64,000 nt of DNA. It comes from Haliscomenobacter sp041740695. Its GTDB lineage: Bacteria; Bacteroidota; Bacteroidia; Chitinophagales; Saprospiraceae. The stretch lies in the NCBI RefSeq assembly GCF_041740695.1, contig NZ_JBGSLK010000052.1:7712-71711 (forward strand), given 5' to 3'. The translations under genes and the position numbers were made by a program. This document shows, in pieces, positions 9,062-17,872 of the stretch. The number at the start of each line of letters is the position of its first letter. Position 1 is the stretch's first letter. The notes under the pieces are model-generated. The model saw only the letters and a program-made list of their open reading frames with translations. It had not been told where the DNA came from and did no database searches.

Positions 9062-9787
9062 ATGGAACCGATCATTTCTTTTCGCGAGCTCAAGAAGACT
9101 TACATCATGGGAGATACCCGGGTGAATGCCCTTCAGTCGGTGAGTTTGAACATTTATAAAAATGAGTATGTCGCACTGATGGGGCCGTCTGGTTCAGGAA
9201 AGTCAACATTGATGAATGTGCTGGGCTGTTTGGATACACCCTCAGATGGGGCCTACTTCCTCAATAACATTAATGTAAGTTCCATGACTGATGCGGAACT
9301 GGCAGAGGTGCGCAACAAAGAAATTGGTTTCGTTTTCCAAACGTTCAACTTGTTACCCCGGCTTTCGGCCCTTGAAAATGTGGCCTTACCCCTGGTCTAT
9401 GCAGGCATCAACAAAAGCACCCGCCTGGAAAAAGCCCGTGCCATGTTGGAAGCAGTGGGCCTTGGCGACCGGATGGATCATAATCCTAACGAACTTTCAG
9501 GTGGTCAACGGCAACGGGTGGCGATTGCCCGCGCCCTGGTCAACGATCCTTCGATCATTCTGGCTGACGAACCTACGGGTAACCTCGACTCAGTCACCTC
9601 CTATGAAATCATGGTCTTGTTCGAACAAATTCACAAAGCAGGCAATACCATCATTTTGGTCACCCACGAACCCGATATTGCAGATCACGCCCACCGGATC
9701 GTGCGCATGCGGGATGGACTGATTGAAAGAGACTATAAAAATGAAAACATTACAACGGCGGAAGCCCTGGGAACGGGTTCAAAATAA
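9062..9787 (+). CDS. ABC transporter ATP-binding protein, MacB/LolD type
   Basis: A 241-aa ATPase. Walker A GPSGSGKST is at residues 41-49, the Q-loop is VFQTFNLLPRLS, the signature is LSGGQRQRVAIARAL, and Walker B is IILADEPTGNLD with a following H-loop THEPDIA. The short length, PTGNLDS and the LPRLSALENVALPL segment are typical of MacB/LolD/FtsE-like ATPases that pair with FtsX-fold permeases; no permease gene is adjacent. The ATG at 9062 is preferred over an upstream in-frame TTG at 9035. The last five codons and the TAA stop appear to be formed by the terminal inverted repeat of a truncated palindromic element (see 9769-9840), so the native C-terminus may have been replaced. Confidence 0.92.
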   Translation: MEPIISFRELKKTYIMGDTRVNALQSVSLNIYKNEYVALMGPSGSGKSTLMNVLGCLDTPSDGAYFLNNINVSSMTDAELAEVRNKEIGFVFQTFNLLPRLSALENVALPLVYAGINKSTRLEKARAMLEAVGLGDRMDHNPNELSGGQRQRVAIARALVNDPSIILADEPTGNLDSVTSYEIMVLFEQIHKAGNTIILVTHEPDIADHAHRIVRMRDGLIERDYKNENITTAEALGTGSK

Positions 9788-9840
9788 AGCAACAATTTGA
9801 CTGGACTCTTTTTTATTACTTTATTTTAAAACCGTTCCTT
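9769..9840. repeat. deletion derivative of the 160-bp family B element
   Basis: Compared with the full element at 33428-33587, this stretch has the left terminal repeat in diverged form (GGAACGGGTTCAAAATAAAG), then AACAATTTGACTGGACTC followed by a T-run. It then jumps to TTACTTTATTTTAAAACCG and GTTCCT at the far end. The central ~90 bp are missing. Its left end overlaps the last codons and stop of the ABC ATPase gene. Confidence 0.75.
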
Positions 9841-9853
9841 TAGCAAAATAAGG

Positions 9854-9880
9854 GGGTTCGCTACTGCGAACCCTTTTCTA
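9854..9880 (+). terminator. Rho-independent terminator after the ABC ATPase gene
   Basis: GGGTTCGC, loop TACT, GCGAACCC, then TTTTCTA: an 8-bp perfect GC-rich stem followed by a short T-run, 67 bases after the stop codon. Confidence 0.8.
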
Positions 9881-10161
9881 TAGACATCTTAACGACAAGT
9901 TTTTTAAAAATCCCTTCCCGTTTAAAAAATATACTTTATTTTTGTTTGTGTGCGGGTCCCCTCACGTACCATTCTAGCCGTTTTTGCGTTACTTAAAAAA
10001 AAATGACATCTATTCTATCCATTCAGGTCTGCATTCCAGCCTTAGCATTCCTGTGAACATATGATTGGTAAATTGCACCTATCCCGGGGTGTCGTTTATT
10101 GGAACACTGGCACTTCAGAGACCGTTGTCTTTGGAGTTGGGGGGCAACTAAAAAAGCAATC

Positions 10162-13100
10162 ATGGGAATTCGTTATCTCAAAAACTCGATTTGGGTCCTA
10201 CCCATCTTATTTTCGTTTTATGTACAGGCACAAAAGCCAAATACCGATTGTCGAACCGCAAAAGTGATTTGTAGCGATAGCACCTTTTCATTTTTGCCAT
10301 TAGGACGAGGTATTGATGATTTTGCCAACTTTAACAACAGCCAGGGCTGTTTACAAAGGGGGGAAAACATCAGTAGTTGGTTTTATTTTGAATTCCGTAA
10401 GGACATGCCTCCAGGTTCTCAAGTTTGGTTTAGCATCACCGATAGGGTAACGCAGAATTGTATTCAAGACTTTGACTTTGCTATATATCCTGCCGATGTC
10501 AATTGTGATAGTTTAGGCGTCCCATTGCGCTGCTCCTTTTTTCAGCCGCCAACCAGTACTTTAGGGCAGCCAATCGTTGGAGGGATGAGACCAGGAGAGC
10601 CAGACACCACTGAGAGTTTTTTAGGGCCAGGGGTAGATGGTTGGATAAAACCAATGGTGGTACAACCTGGTCAAGGTTTCTTTATGCTGATTGACTTTTT
10701 CGTCGGGTTTTGTCCAAATGGAGGGTTCGATTCAACTAGAGTAAAAAACTATATTTTTGACTGGGATGGCCCTGCTGCTCCTTTCTTAAACTGTATCGCG
10801 AATCCGAACTGCGATCTGGTTGAACTCACGACCAGCAATGACACTACCGTTTGTGCAGGTACCAGCCTCAACTTGACTGGCTCTGCCACTTTCACCAATA
10901 ACGGCGAGACCTATATTTGGAAAGCGAGAGGACCGGGTGCCAGTTTCATCCAGCAAGACCCAATGAATACAACCAATGCCGTGGTTAATATCCCTCTCAA
11001 TTTTTCAGGGCGTTTGGTCTACGAATTTACGGTTGAGGAGGGGAACTGCGTGCATTCCGATTCGATAGTCATCAATGTTACGCCGGCACCGGTGGTAAAA
11101 CTTGTCGCCGATACCGTCCTGTGCCCCAACTCCTTGACCACTGTTCTGGCTCCTGCCGGATTTGCCAGTTATTTATGGCAAAACGGAACCCAAAATTCCT
11201 CTTTACCTTCAGTTGGTGAAGGTACTTACAGCGTAACTGTAACTTCTAACGATGGCTGTAAGGGAACGGATGACATTCGGATTTTTGAAAAAAAGGCTCC
11301 CAATCCTCTGATCACTGGTGATTCCATTCTGTGTGTTGGTGAAAGTACTCGTTTGAGTGTAGTAGATACCTTTGCTACTTATCGCTGGTCTACGAGTGCA
11401 ACCGCAAATTCTATTTTGGTCAATACTACGGGAACCTATTCTGTAACCGTAACGGATGATGAGAATTGTACGATTGTGGGCTCAAAATTGGTGGAGGTAA
11501 AAAGCAATCCTCCGGCTAATATCAGTGGTCCGGCATTTTTCTGCCAGGACAAGAGCACCATTTTAGTGGCACCAAATGGTAATTTTACCTATCGATGGTC
11601 TACCAATGAAACGACGCAGGATATCGAAATAAGCAATACCGGAGTCGTTGGACTAACCGTTACCAATGAATTTGGGTGTACCGCATCAAGTAGCCTCAGC
11701 GTAATCGAAAGGTCTAATCCTGCTATTCAGGTAGGCGGGGATAAGGTTTTCTGTGGAAATGAAAGCGCAATTTTGATCGCTGATCCCGGGTTCCGGGCTT
11801 ATTTGTGGTCAACAGGTAATACCAGTACGAGTATTACCATCAATACCCCTGCAACTTACCGTGTTTCCGTTACAGATGTATTTGGATGCCAAGGTGTTGC
11901 CTCTGCAACCATTGATACCATTCCGTATCCGCGTCCGGTTATTGCGGGGAGTGGCAGCATTTGCAGCGGAGAGCGAGCCATTCTTACTCCTGGCAATTAT
12001 CAAGCATACTTTTGGTCTAACGGAGCCACAACATCTAGTATTTCGGTCAACACTCGGGGTATTTATGTTGTAACAGTGACCACAGCGAATGGCTGTATGG
12101 GGGTTGATTCCTTGCCAGTACAGGTTTTTTCAAGCCCTACGCCCGATATTGAGGGCGACCTGGTATTGTGCCCGGGTGAAACGACTACTGTTCGACTATC
12201 TACCAATTATGACCGTTACGCCTGGTCTACGGGTAGTACTACAGCCAGTGTACAAATCAACCAATCAGGTCCTCTCACGGTTCGAGTTACTGATATCAAT
12301 GGCTGTTCAGGAAAGGACTCCGTCAACGTCATGCGCGTCAGCAACCCCATCCCTTCAATTCAAGGGGCCACTCAGTTGTGTGCTGGCGATACAACCGAAC
12401 TAAGCGGTGGCCGGGGGTATCAATCCTACCGCTGGTCAACTGGGGACACCCTTACGGAAATTATGATCAGACAGGGTGGATTGTATACCTTGACCGTTAC
12501 GGACTTCAACAATTGCGTGGGAGATACTTCTTTTACCGTTCAATTGTTAAGCAATCCCAAACCGGAAATTACCGGAGATAAAGTCATCTGCGATGGCACC
12601 CGAGCCAACTTAAATGCGACGCTAGGTTACAACATTTATTTGTGGTCCAATGGACGCAACACCTCCAGTATTTCAGTAGGCAATCCAGGGTTGTACACCT
12701 TGGAAGTTACTTCGGACAATGGTTGTATCAACCGGGATTCAATTGATCTGGCCTTGGTGCAGCCCAAACTTCCCAGGGGGATGGGGATGGAAAAAATCCT
12801 TTGTCAAGGCTCAAGTGTTGTGCTGGATCCAGGGCCCGGGTTTAACAGTTATGTATGGTCGACAGGCGCAACTTCGCAAGCCATAAGTGTAGGTGTAGGT
12901 GGCAGGTTTGAGATTATGGTCGTCGACAGCAATGGCTGTTCTACTTCTACTTTTTACCCAGTGAAAGCGGTTAGTGTAGATACTCCCGACATTTCCGGGC
13001 CAACTGAGATTTGTGAAGGACAATCCACTTTACTTTTTGCACTCAATGGCAGCTTTAGAACCTACGCTTGGTCTACTGGTGAAACGACTGGTGCGATCCA

Positions 13101-15822
13101 AATTCGCGCAGGGGGTAACTTTACCCTGACTACGACTGATTTAAATGGTTGTCGAGCCACAGCTCAGAAAAACATCATTGGTAAACCCTCTCCACCCATC
13201 AGCATCACGGGGGATTTGATCATTTGTCGCAACGAAACCACTATCCTTACCGCGAGCCCCGGCTATCCCGATTACTTATGGACCAATTCCAACAATGATA
13301 CCGCTCGTTCCATTATGGTAGGTGCCCCAGGGCCTTATTCTGTACAAGTGATGGGGGCCAACGGATGTCCCGGGAGTGCCACGGTTCAAGTTGTACAAAG
13401 TAGATTACCTTTTCCCATCATTGAAGGTGATCGTTTTTTGTGTGAAAAGGATACTTTAGTGTTGGAAGTAGAAACCGGCTTTATTACCTATAACTGGACC
13501 AATGGTGAAACCGACAACAGCATTGTCATTCGTGAACCTGGCTTGTATGGTGTGACAGTAGTGGATCACCTCAATTGTGTGGGGAATGCGTTGATCAGTG
13601 TATTTCCCAAGTTGGCACCAACTGTTGAAATCGTGGGGCCACGCACAATCTGTCCCGGCGACACGGTGAATTTACGCACCAGCACTCAATTCGGAGCCTA
13701 CCTATGGAACAATGCGGATACAACAGCAGCTTATATTGTCAATACCCCAGGAACCATTCAAGTAAGGGTACAGGGTGCAAATGGTTGTTTCAATCAGGAC
13801 ACCTTTTTGTTGAAGCAAGCACCAGTACCCCAATTCAGTTTTGCCGGTAAACCCTATTTCTGTGCAGGCACTGAAACATCCATTCGCGTCACTGAGGGTT
13901 TTGAGCAATACCGTTGGCGAGATGGTTTTTCAGGCTCTAGCAGGACAATCGATACGGCAGGAACCTATTACCTTGAGGTGAGCAATGCGACGGGATGCCG
14001 GAAACTCGATTCTATTTCGATACAAAACATCGCTTTACCCATTGCCAATGCCGGACCAGATACAGTATTGAACTGTATTTGGCGCGATGTGCATCTGGGT
14101 GGTTTGAATACCAGCGAAGGGCGTTACAACTGGACTGGCCCAGGCATCACCCTCATCAACCGCAACTTACGCAGTCCCAGAGTGGGCCAACCCGGTTTTT
14201 ATACATTGGTGGTTACAGACCCGCAATATGGGTGCATTAGTAAGCTGGATTCCATGCAATTACAGGATTTAGCTTATCGTCCTTCCTTGAGCATCAGTCC
14301 ACAAGGAGGATTGTCTTGCCGAGTGGATACCATGCGATTGCTTGGAAACTCTACATTAGTTGGCAACCGTTATCAATACCAATGGCAAGACGCTTTTGGC
14401 CAGGATATTCTCGATGCTCAAAACATTCAATTGTTGATCAATCGAGGTGGGAAATACACCTTACAGTTGATCGATACCCGCACGGGCTGTATTGGAGACG
14501 CTAGTTATACTGCCGTACCGGATACCCTGGTTCCGGTAGCGGATATTTATGGAGCAGAGCCTTTGACTTGCCAGCGCGATTCGGTCACCCTGAGCATCAC
14601 TCAGGCTCGGCCAGGGGAGACCTGGACCTACCAGTGGCAACGCTCCAATGCGGGACAAATGATGAATCTGAGTACCAACCCCCGTTTGACCTTGGGGCAA
14701 GTTGGCATTTATCGCCTGCAGGTGCAAAACGAAGGCAATGGCTGTATCGCCCTGGATTCGGTACAAATTGTCAATGATACCCTGGCTCCACTGGCCGATG
14801 CAGGCCCTGACCAGGAACTGGATTGTAACAACCCAAGTGTTCAAATTGGCCAAAGCGGTCAAAGCAATGCCAGTTTTCGCTGGTACCAAATTGAAAATGC
14901 CTTTTTTAACCGCAAGGAAGCCCAACCTTTGGTGGATGAAAAAGGGACTTATATCCTGGAGGTTGAAAATTTGTTGAATGGTTGCCGCAGTACCGATACG
15001 GTAGTGGTGCTGGTCTTCAATGATTCACCGGACAGTTTGAGCCTAAACGTCAAACACGTTACTTGTGCTGGCTTAAACAATGGTGCCTTGGAAATTGTGG
15101 ATGTACGTGGGGGTGAAGGGCCTTTCCTTTATCGTCTGGGCAGACAAGGTATTTTTGGCACCAATCCTTCCTTCAACAATTTGAAAGATGGCTTGTATAC
15201 CCTGGCTGTGCAAGACGTGCGGGGTTGCACCTGGAATCAAGCTGTGCTCATCAATCCGGGTGTTGCAGCAGATTTACAAGTGACGCCAGCACAAACGATT
15301 AAACGGGGTGAAACGGTGCAACTACAATCGGTGACCAACCTTAGCCTCAATACAGTGCAAAATTTCCGCTGGAGCACTACAGCTACTAGTACTACCATTG
15401 CTTGTGATACTTGCCGCAATTTCAGCATTCAACTGTTTAAAACCACAGACTTTACTGCGAATATTGTAGATACCAATGGCTGTGCGGCAGTGGCGAGAAC
15501 AATCATCATCGTTGATCCTAAACCAGGATTTTACATTCCGAACGCATTTTCTCCGAATGGAGACAACATCAACGACTTTTTTGACATCAAACTAGGGCAA
15601 GACATCGAAAAAGTAATCAAATTCCAGGTTTACGATCGTTGGGGAGAAATGATGTACAGCCGCGAAAATTTCTTCCCTAAGCGAGAAGGAGAAGGGCATG
15701 GATGGAATGGTGTACACAAAGGTTCGCGGATGGCTTCGGCAGTATTTGCCTGGTATGTGGAAATAGAGGGATTGGACGGTGAGATTTTTAAAGCTAAAGG
15801 AGACGTAACGTTAATTCGTTAA
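10162..15822 (+). CDS. giant multi-repeat surface protein with T9SS type B (gliding-motility) C-terminal domain
   Basis: About 1886 aa from the ATG at 10162, chosen over an upstream TTG at 10099 because it places a clean signal peptide (SIWVLPILFSFYVQAQ) at the N-terminus. Residues ~25-220 form a unique domain. From about residue 290 come roughly 14 tandem units of ~70 aa with the pattern C.G....L....GY..Y.WSTG.TT..I.V...G.Y.VTVTD.NGC, each with two cysteines. Two or three longer Ig-like units follow, then one SprB-like repeat (VTCAGLNNGALEI ... GLYTLAVQDVRGC). The C-terminal ~95 residues (FYIPNAFSPNGDNINDFF ... YDRWGEMMY ... WNG) are the T9SS type B sorting domain. It is probably a cell-surface adhesin or filament/sheath protein. 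Family A palindrome copy 2 begins at the base after its stop codon. Confidence 0.9.
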   Translation: MGIRYLKNSIWVLPILFSFYVQAQKPNTDCRTAKVICSDSTFSFLPLGRGIDDFANFNNSQGCLQRGENISSWFYFEFRKDMPPGSQVWFSITDRVTQNCIQDFDFAIYPADVNCDSLGVPLRCSFFQPPTSTLGQPIVGGMRPGEPDTTESFLGPGVDGWIKPMVVQPGQGFFMLIDFFVGFCPNGGFDSTRVKNYIFDWDGPAAPFLNCIANPNCDLVELTTSNDTTVCAGTSLNLTGSATFTNNGETYIWKARGPGASFIQQDPMNTTNAVVNIPLNFSGRLVYEFTVEEGNCVHSDSIVINVTPAPVVKLVADTVLCPNSLTTVLAPAGFASYLWQNGTQNSSLPSVGEGTYSVTVTSNDGCKGTDDIRIFEKKAPNPLITGDSILCVGESTRLSVVDTFATYRWSTSATANSILVNTTGTYSVTVTDDENCTIVGSKLVEVKSNPPANISGPAFFCQDKSTILVAPNGNFTYRWSTNETTQDIEISNTGVVGLTVTNEFGCTASSSLSVIERSNPAIQVGGDKVFCGNESAILIADPGFRAYLWSTGNTSTSITINTPATYRVSVTDVFGCQGVASATIDTIPYPRPVIAGSGSICSGERAILTPGNYQAYFWSNGATTSSISVNTRGIYVVTVTTANGCMGVDSLPVQVFSSPTPDIEGDLVLCPGETTTVRLSTNYDRYAWSTGSTTASVQINQSGPLTVRVTDINGCSGKDSVNVMRVSNPIPSIQGATQLCAGDTTELSGGRGYQSYRWSTGDTLTEIMIRQGGLYTLTVTDFNNCVGDTSFTVQLLSNPKPEITGDKVICDGTRANLNATLGYNIYLWSNGRNTSSISVGNPGLYTLEVTSDNGCINRDSIDLALVQPKLPRGMGMEKILCQGSSVVLDPGPGFNSYVWSTGATSQAISVGVGGRFEIMVVDSNGCSTSTFYPVKAVSVDTPDISGPTEICEGQSTLLFALNGSFRTYAWSTGETTGAIQIRAGGNFTLTTTDLNGCRATAQKNIIGKPSPPISITGDLIICRNETTILTASPGYPDYLWTNSNNDTARSIMVGAPGPYSVQVMGANGCPGSATVQVVQSRLPFPIIEGDRFLCEKDTLVLEVETGFITYNWTNGETDNSIVIREPGLYGVTVVDHLNCVGNALISVFPKLAPTVEIVGPRTICPGDTVNLRTSTQFGAYLWNNADTTAAYIVNTPGTIQVRVQGANGCFNQDTFLLKQAPVPQFSFAGKPYFCAGTETSIRVTEGFEQYRWRDGFSGSSRTIDTAGTYYLEVSNATGCRKLDSISIQNIALPIANAGPDTVLNCIWRDVHLGGLNTSEGRYNWTGPGITLINRNLRSPRVGQPGFYTLVVTDPQYGCISKLDSMQLQDLAYRPSLSISPQGGLSCRVDTMRLLGNSTLVGNRYQYQWQDAFGQDILDAQNIQLLINRGGKYTLQLIDTRTGCIGDASYTAVPDTLVPVADIYGAEPLTCQRDSVTLSITQARPGETWTYQWQRSNAGQMMNLSTNPRLTLGQVGIYRLQVQNEGNGCIALDSVQIVNDTLAPLADAGPDQELDCNNPSVQIGQSGQSNASFRWYQIENAFFNRKEAQPLVDEKGTYILEVENLLNGCRSTDTVVVLVFNDSPDSLSLNVKHVTCAGLNNGALEIVDVRGGEGPFLYRLGRQGIFGTNPSFNNLKDGLYTLAVQDVRGCTWNQAVLINPGVAADLQVTPAQTIKRGETVQLQSVTNLSLNTVQNFRWSTTATSTTIACDTCRNFSIQLFKTTDFTANIVDTNGCAAVARTIIIVDPKPGFYIPNAFSPNGDNINDFFDIKLGQDIEKVIKFQVYDRWGEMMYSRENFFPKREGEGHGWNGVHKGSRMASAVFAWYVEIEGLDGEIFKAKGDVTLIR

Positions 15823-15944
15823 GGGGCGACAAAAAAATAAGTATTCATTTTGCCACAGGATTAGATGAGTAAACGATTCATTTCAAGTGTCTTACCTAAT
15901 CCTGCGGCTCAATAAAAATGAATACTTATTTTTGCCCCACTACT
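15823..15944 (+). repeat. family A long-hairpin palindrome, copy 2
   Basis: Reference orientation. Outer-arm core AAGTATTCATT pairs perfectly with AATGAATACTT, different from copy 1 in both arms. Inner stem GCCACAGGATTAG pairs with CTAATCCTGCGGC with one mismatch. The loop is TAAACGATTCATTTCAAGTG. It starts GGGGCGAC immediately after the TAA of the giant surface protein gene. Confidence 0.92.
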
Positions 15945-15950
15945 AAAAAA

Positions 15951-15987
15951 TAAAAACCCCCGGCAAAAATTGGAGGATTGCCGGGGG
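15951..15987 (-). terminator. Rho-independent terminator of the cold shock gene
   Basis: On the minus strand CCCCCGGCAA and TTGCCGGGGG form a 10-bp stem, followed by TTTTTATTTTTT. It lies 37 bases after the stop codon of the cold shock gene. Confidence 0.88.
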
Positions 15988-16023
15988 TAAGGATTCTTAT
16001 CAATCAAAGATCAACACTTGCGA

Positions 16024-16215
16024 TTAGGCAAGCTTAACCTCTACTGCATTCATTCCTTTTCTGCCATTTTCGACTTTAAAAGTGACAGCGTCACCCTCAC
16101 GGACTTTGTCAACCAAACCCGTAACGTGTACGAAAAATTCCTCCTTTGAGGCATCATCAACGATGAATCCAAAACCTTTAGATTCATTAAAAAACTTTAC
16201 TGTTCCAGTATGCAT
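16024..16215 (-). CDS. cold shock domain protein
   Basis: A 63-aa single-domain CspA-family RNA/ssDNA-binding protein. RNP1 is KGFGFI and RNP2 is EEFFVHVTGL (FFVH instead of the usual VFVH). The family acts as RNA chaperones during cold shock or general growth. It has its own candidate promoter about 40 bases upstream and a strong terminator downstream, so it is monocistronic. No long 5' leader is evident, so the thermosensor leader known from enteric cspA is not expected. Confidence 0.95.
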   Translation of the reverse strand: MHTGTVKFFNESKGFGFIVDDASKEEFFVHVTGLVDKVREGDAVTFKVENGRKGMNAVEVKLA

Positions 16216-16254
16216 TGGAAAAAACTAAAATGGTGATATGGCGATTTGCCGGGA

Positions 16255-16262
16255 CAAAGATA
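16255..16262 (-). promoter_or_regulatory. candidate -7 promoter element of the cold shock gene
   Basis: On the minus strand TATCTTTG matches the Bacteroidota TAnnTTTG -7 consensus and lies 40 bases before the start codon, in an A/T-rich stretch. The -33 element is not clear. Confidence 0.45.
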
Positions 16263-16406
16263 CATCTTTTTTGCTAAAAAATTGATTTTTCCGTAAAAAA
16301 AAACAGGATTACTCCTTGGTAGCCAATATTTCAACACCTCAACATTTCAACCTTAAACTTTTAGCCCTACTTTTGCTCCACATTTATCCAAATACAATTG
16401 CTTGTT

Positions 16407-16703
16407 ATGCACAACAACGAAGAAGACTACTCCGACTACGATTACGATAGCGAGTACTACAACTACGACGGCGGCGATGCTACTGACACTCAGGTTACAA
16501 AAGATGCTAATGGCAATGAGCTGAAAGATGGGGACTCAGTAACATTGACCCAGGACCTGAAAGTAAAAGGTACCTCGGTGAACCTGAAACGGGGTACCTT
16601 GATCAAAAATATCCGCCTGACTGACAATCGGGAAGAGGTGGAATGCCACGCGGAAAAGGTGAAAAACCTAGTGTTGAAGACAAAGTTTCTGAAGAAGCAT
16701 TGA
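16407..16703 (+). CDS. PhnA-domain-like protein lacking the zinc ribbon
   Basis: A 98-aa protein from the ATG at 16407 (an in-frame TTG lies three codons upstream). Residues ~32-98 (VTKDANGNELKDGDSVTLTQDLKVKGTSVNLKRGTLIKNIRLTD ... LKTKFLKK) match the C-terminal SH3-like part of PhnA/YjdM proteins. The N-terminal four-cysteine zinc ribbon typical of PhnA is absent. It is replaced by an Asp/Tyr-rich acidic stretch (EEDYSDYDYDSEYYNYDGGD) with no cysteines. Despite the historical name, PhnA proteins have no proven role in phosphonate use; the function is unknown. It is convergent with the Ldh-family gene, with two palindromes between them. Confidence 0.7.
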   Translation: MHNNEEDYSDYDYDSEYYNYDGGDATDTQVTKDANGNELKDGDSVTLTQDLKVKGTSVNLKRGTLIKNIRLTDNREEVECHAEKVKNLVLKTKFLKKH

Positions 16704-16708
16704 CTTTG

Positions 16709-16780
16709 GTAGAAACGCACGGTCGTGCGTCTTTGTCTGATTGGCAAACATAATGAGACGCACGGCCGTGCGTCTCTACA
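16709..16780. repeat. pair of GACGCACGGCCGTGCGTC palindromes
   Basis: Two related palindromic modules lie between convergent genes: AACGCACGGTCGTGCGTCTT at 16713-16732 and GAGACGCACGGCCGTGCGTC from 16755 (arms to 16776). Both are preceded or followed by the trinucleotide TAG (GTAG...). The right-hand module's edge forms the TAG stop of the Ldh-family gene. They may also act as a bidirectional terminator, though no T-runs flank them. Confidence 0.85.
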
Positions 16781-17789
16781 GTAACGATTCGATTGAATCC
16801 CACACTGTTTGTAATACTGGCACTCCATTTTTCAAATTTTCAGCACGGGTCGCCAATACCCTTTCCCCAGGGAAACTGATCTTTTTACCTCCTTCCATTG
16901 GTGTCGAAGCCTGGTAGTCCTGAATGATCGCCGCTACCATCTTTTCCACTTCATCGGCATGACCCAAGCGACTCGGATCTATGGCGATAAAAACCTGGGA
17001 TACCCCGTATTCCACTTTGGTTTTACTTACTTCATGCGTGGATGCACCACCCGAGATGACACTGGCCAGAATATCCAAAAGTAGTGACAAGCCCGCACCT
17101 TTCCAGAACCCGATGGGTATGGAACGCCCCGTTTCCAGAATGGCTTGTGGGTCTCGGCTGAGTTTGCCTGCTGCATCGTAGCCGCCTGGTACGACTAATT
17201 TTTCATCCTTCATGGCGGATTGTTCCATCGCCCCGAATGAAAATTGCGACATGGCCATGTCCAATACAATGGCTTCATTTTGGTATGGCAAAGCCAGCAC
17301 AAAAGGATTGTTCCCCAGTTTGGCATCCAAAGCCCCCCAGGCGGGCATGTTGGCAATGGTATTGGTCCAGGCCATAAAAATGAAACCGCTGCGCGCTGCT
17401 TTCCAACCATAAGTTCCGCCCCGCATCCAATGGTTGGTGTGCGCTAAGCCCAGGCAACCGATACCATGCGTTTTCGCCAATTCGATGACCCTTTCGGTGG
17501 CAAAAAGGGCATTGAGTGGCCCCGGCCCCAAATTACCGTTCCATTGCTCAATGGCAGCGAAGCGGTGCTCTAAACTTGGGCTGGCGGTCGCTTTGATGTA
17601 GCCCGCAACCAGGTACTCCACAAAGCGGGGAAAACGGTTGACCCCGTGGGTGTAGACCCCATCTACACTGTTTTGGGTGAAAATCTCGGCGCAGATATAA
17701 GCGCGGTCGCTGGGCATGCCTTTTTGAATCAAAATTTGTTCAAAAATGGCTTGCATTTGTAAGGCTGGAATCAGAATGGTAGAAGACAT
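16776..17789 (-). CDS. Ldh-family NAD(P)-dependent oxidoreductase (malate/L-lactate dehydrogenase type)
   Basis: A 337-aa protein from the ATG at 17789 (MSSTILIPALQ); an in-frame TTG lies 11 codons further upstream. It belongs to the malate/(S)-lactate dehydrogenase family related to YlbC, AllD and YiaK, not to the classical Rossmann LDH. Family features seen: THGVNRFPRFVEYL, the LGLAHTNHWMRGG segment with the conserved His, NPFVLALPYQNEAIVLDMAMSQFS and GFWKGAGLSLLLDILASVISGG. The substrate could be ureidoglycolate, 2,3-diketo-L-gulonate, sulfolactate or malate; context does not decide. Its TAG stop lies on the edge of a palindrome shared with the convergent spacer. Confidence 0.88.
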   Translation of the reverse strand: MSSTILIPALQMQAIFEQILIQKGMPSDRAYICAEIFTQNSVDGVYTHGVNRFPRFVEYLVAGYIKATASPSLEHRFAAIEQWNGNLGPGPLNALFATERVIELAKTHGIGCLGLAHTNHWMRGGTYGWKAARSGFIFMAWTNTIANMPAWGALDAKLGNNPFVLALPYQNEAIVLDMAMSQFSFGAMEQSAMKDEKLVVPGGYDAAGKLSRDPQAILETGRSIPIGFWKGAGLSLLLDILASVISGGASTHEVSKTKVEYGVSQVFIAIDPSRLGHADEVEKMVAAIIQDYQASTPMEGGKKISFPGERVLATRAENLKNGVPVLQTVWDSIESLL

Positions 17790-17872
17790 GGTGGTTTGCT
17801 TGAGTAGGCTAAAGTAGTACAACTTGCTTATTCAAAGTTGCTGACCATGGGAAAAAATAGCCAATCCAGCCT

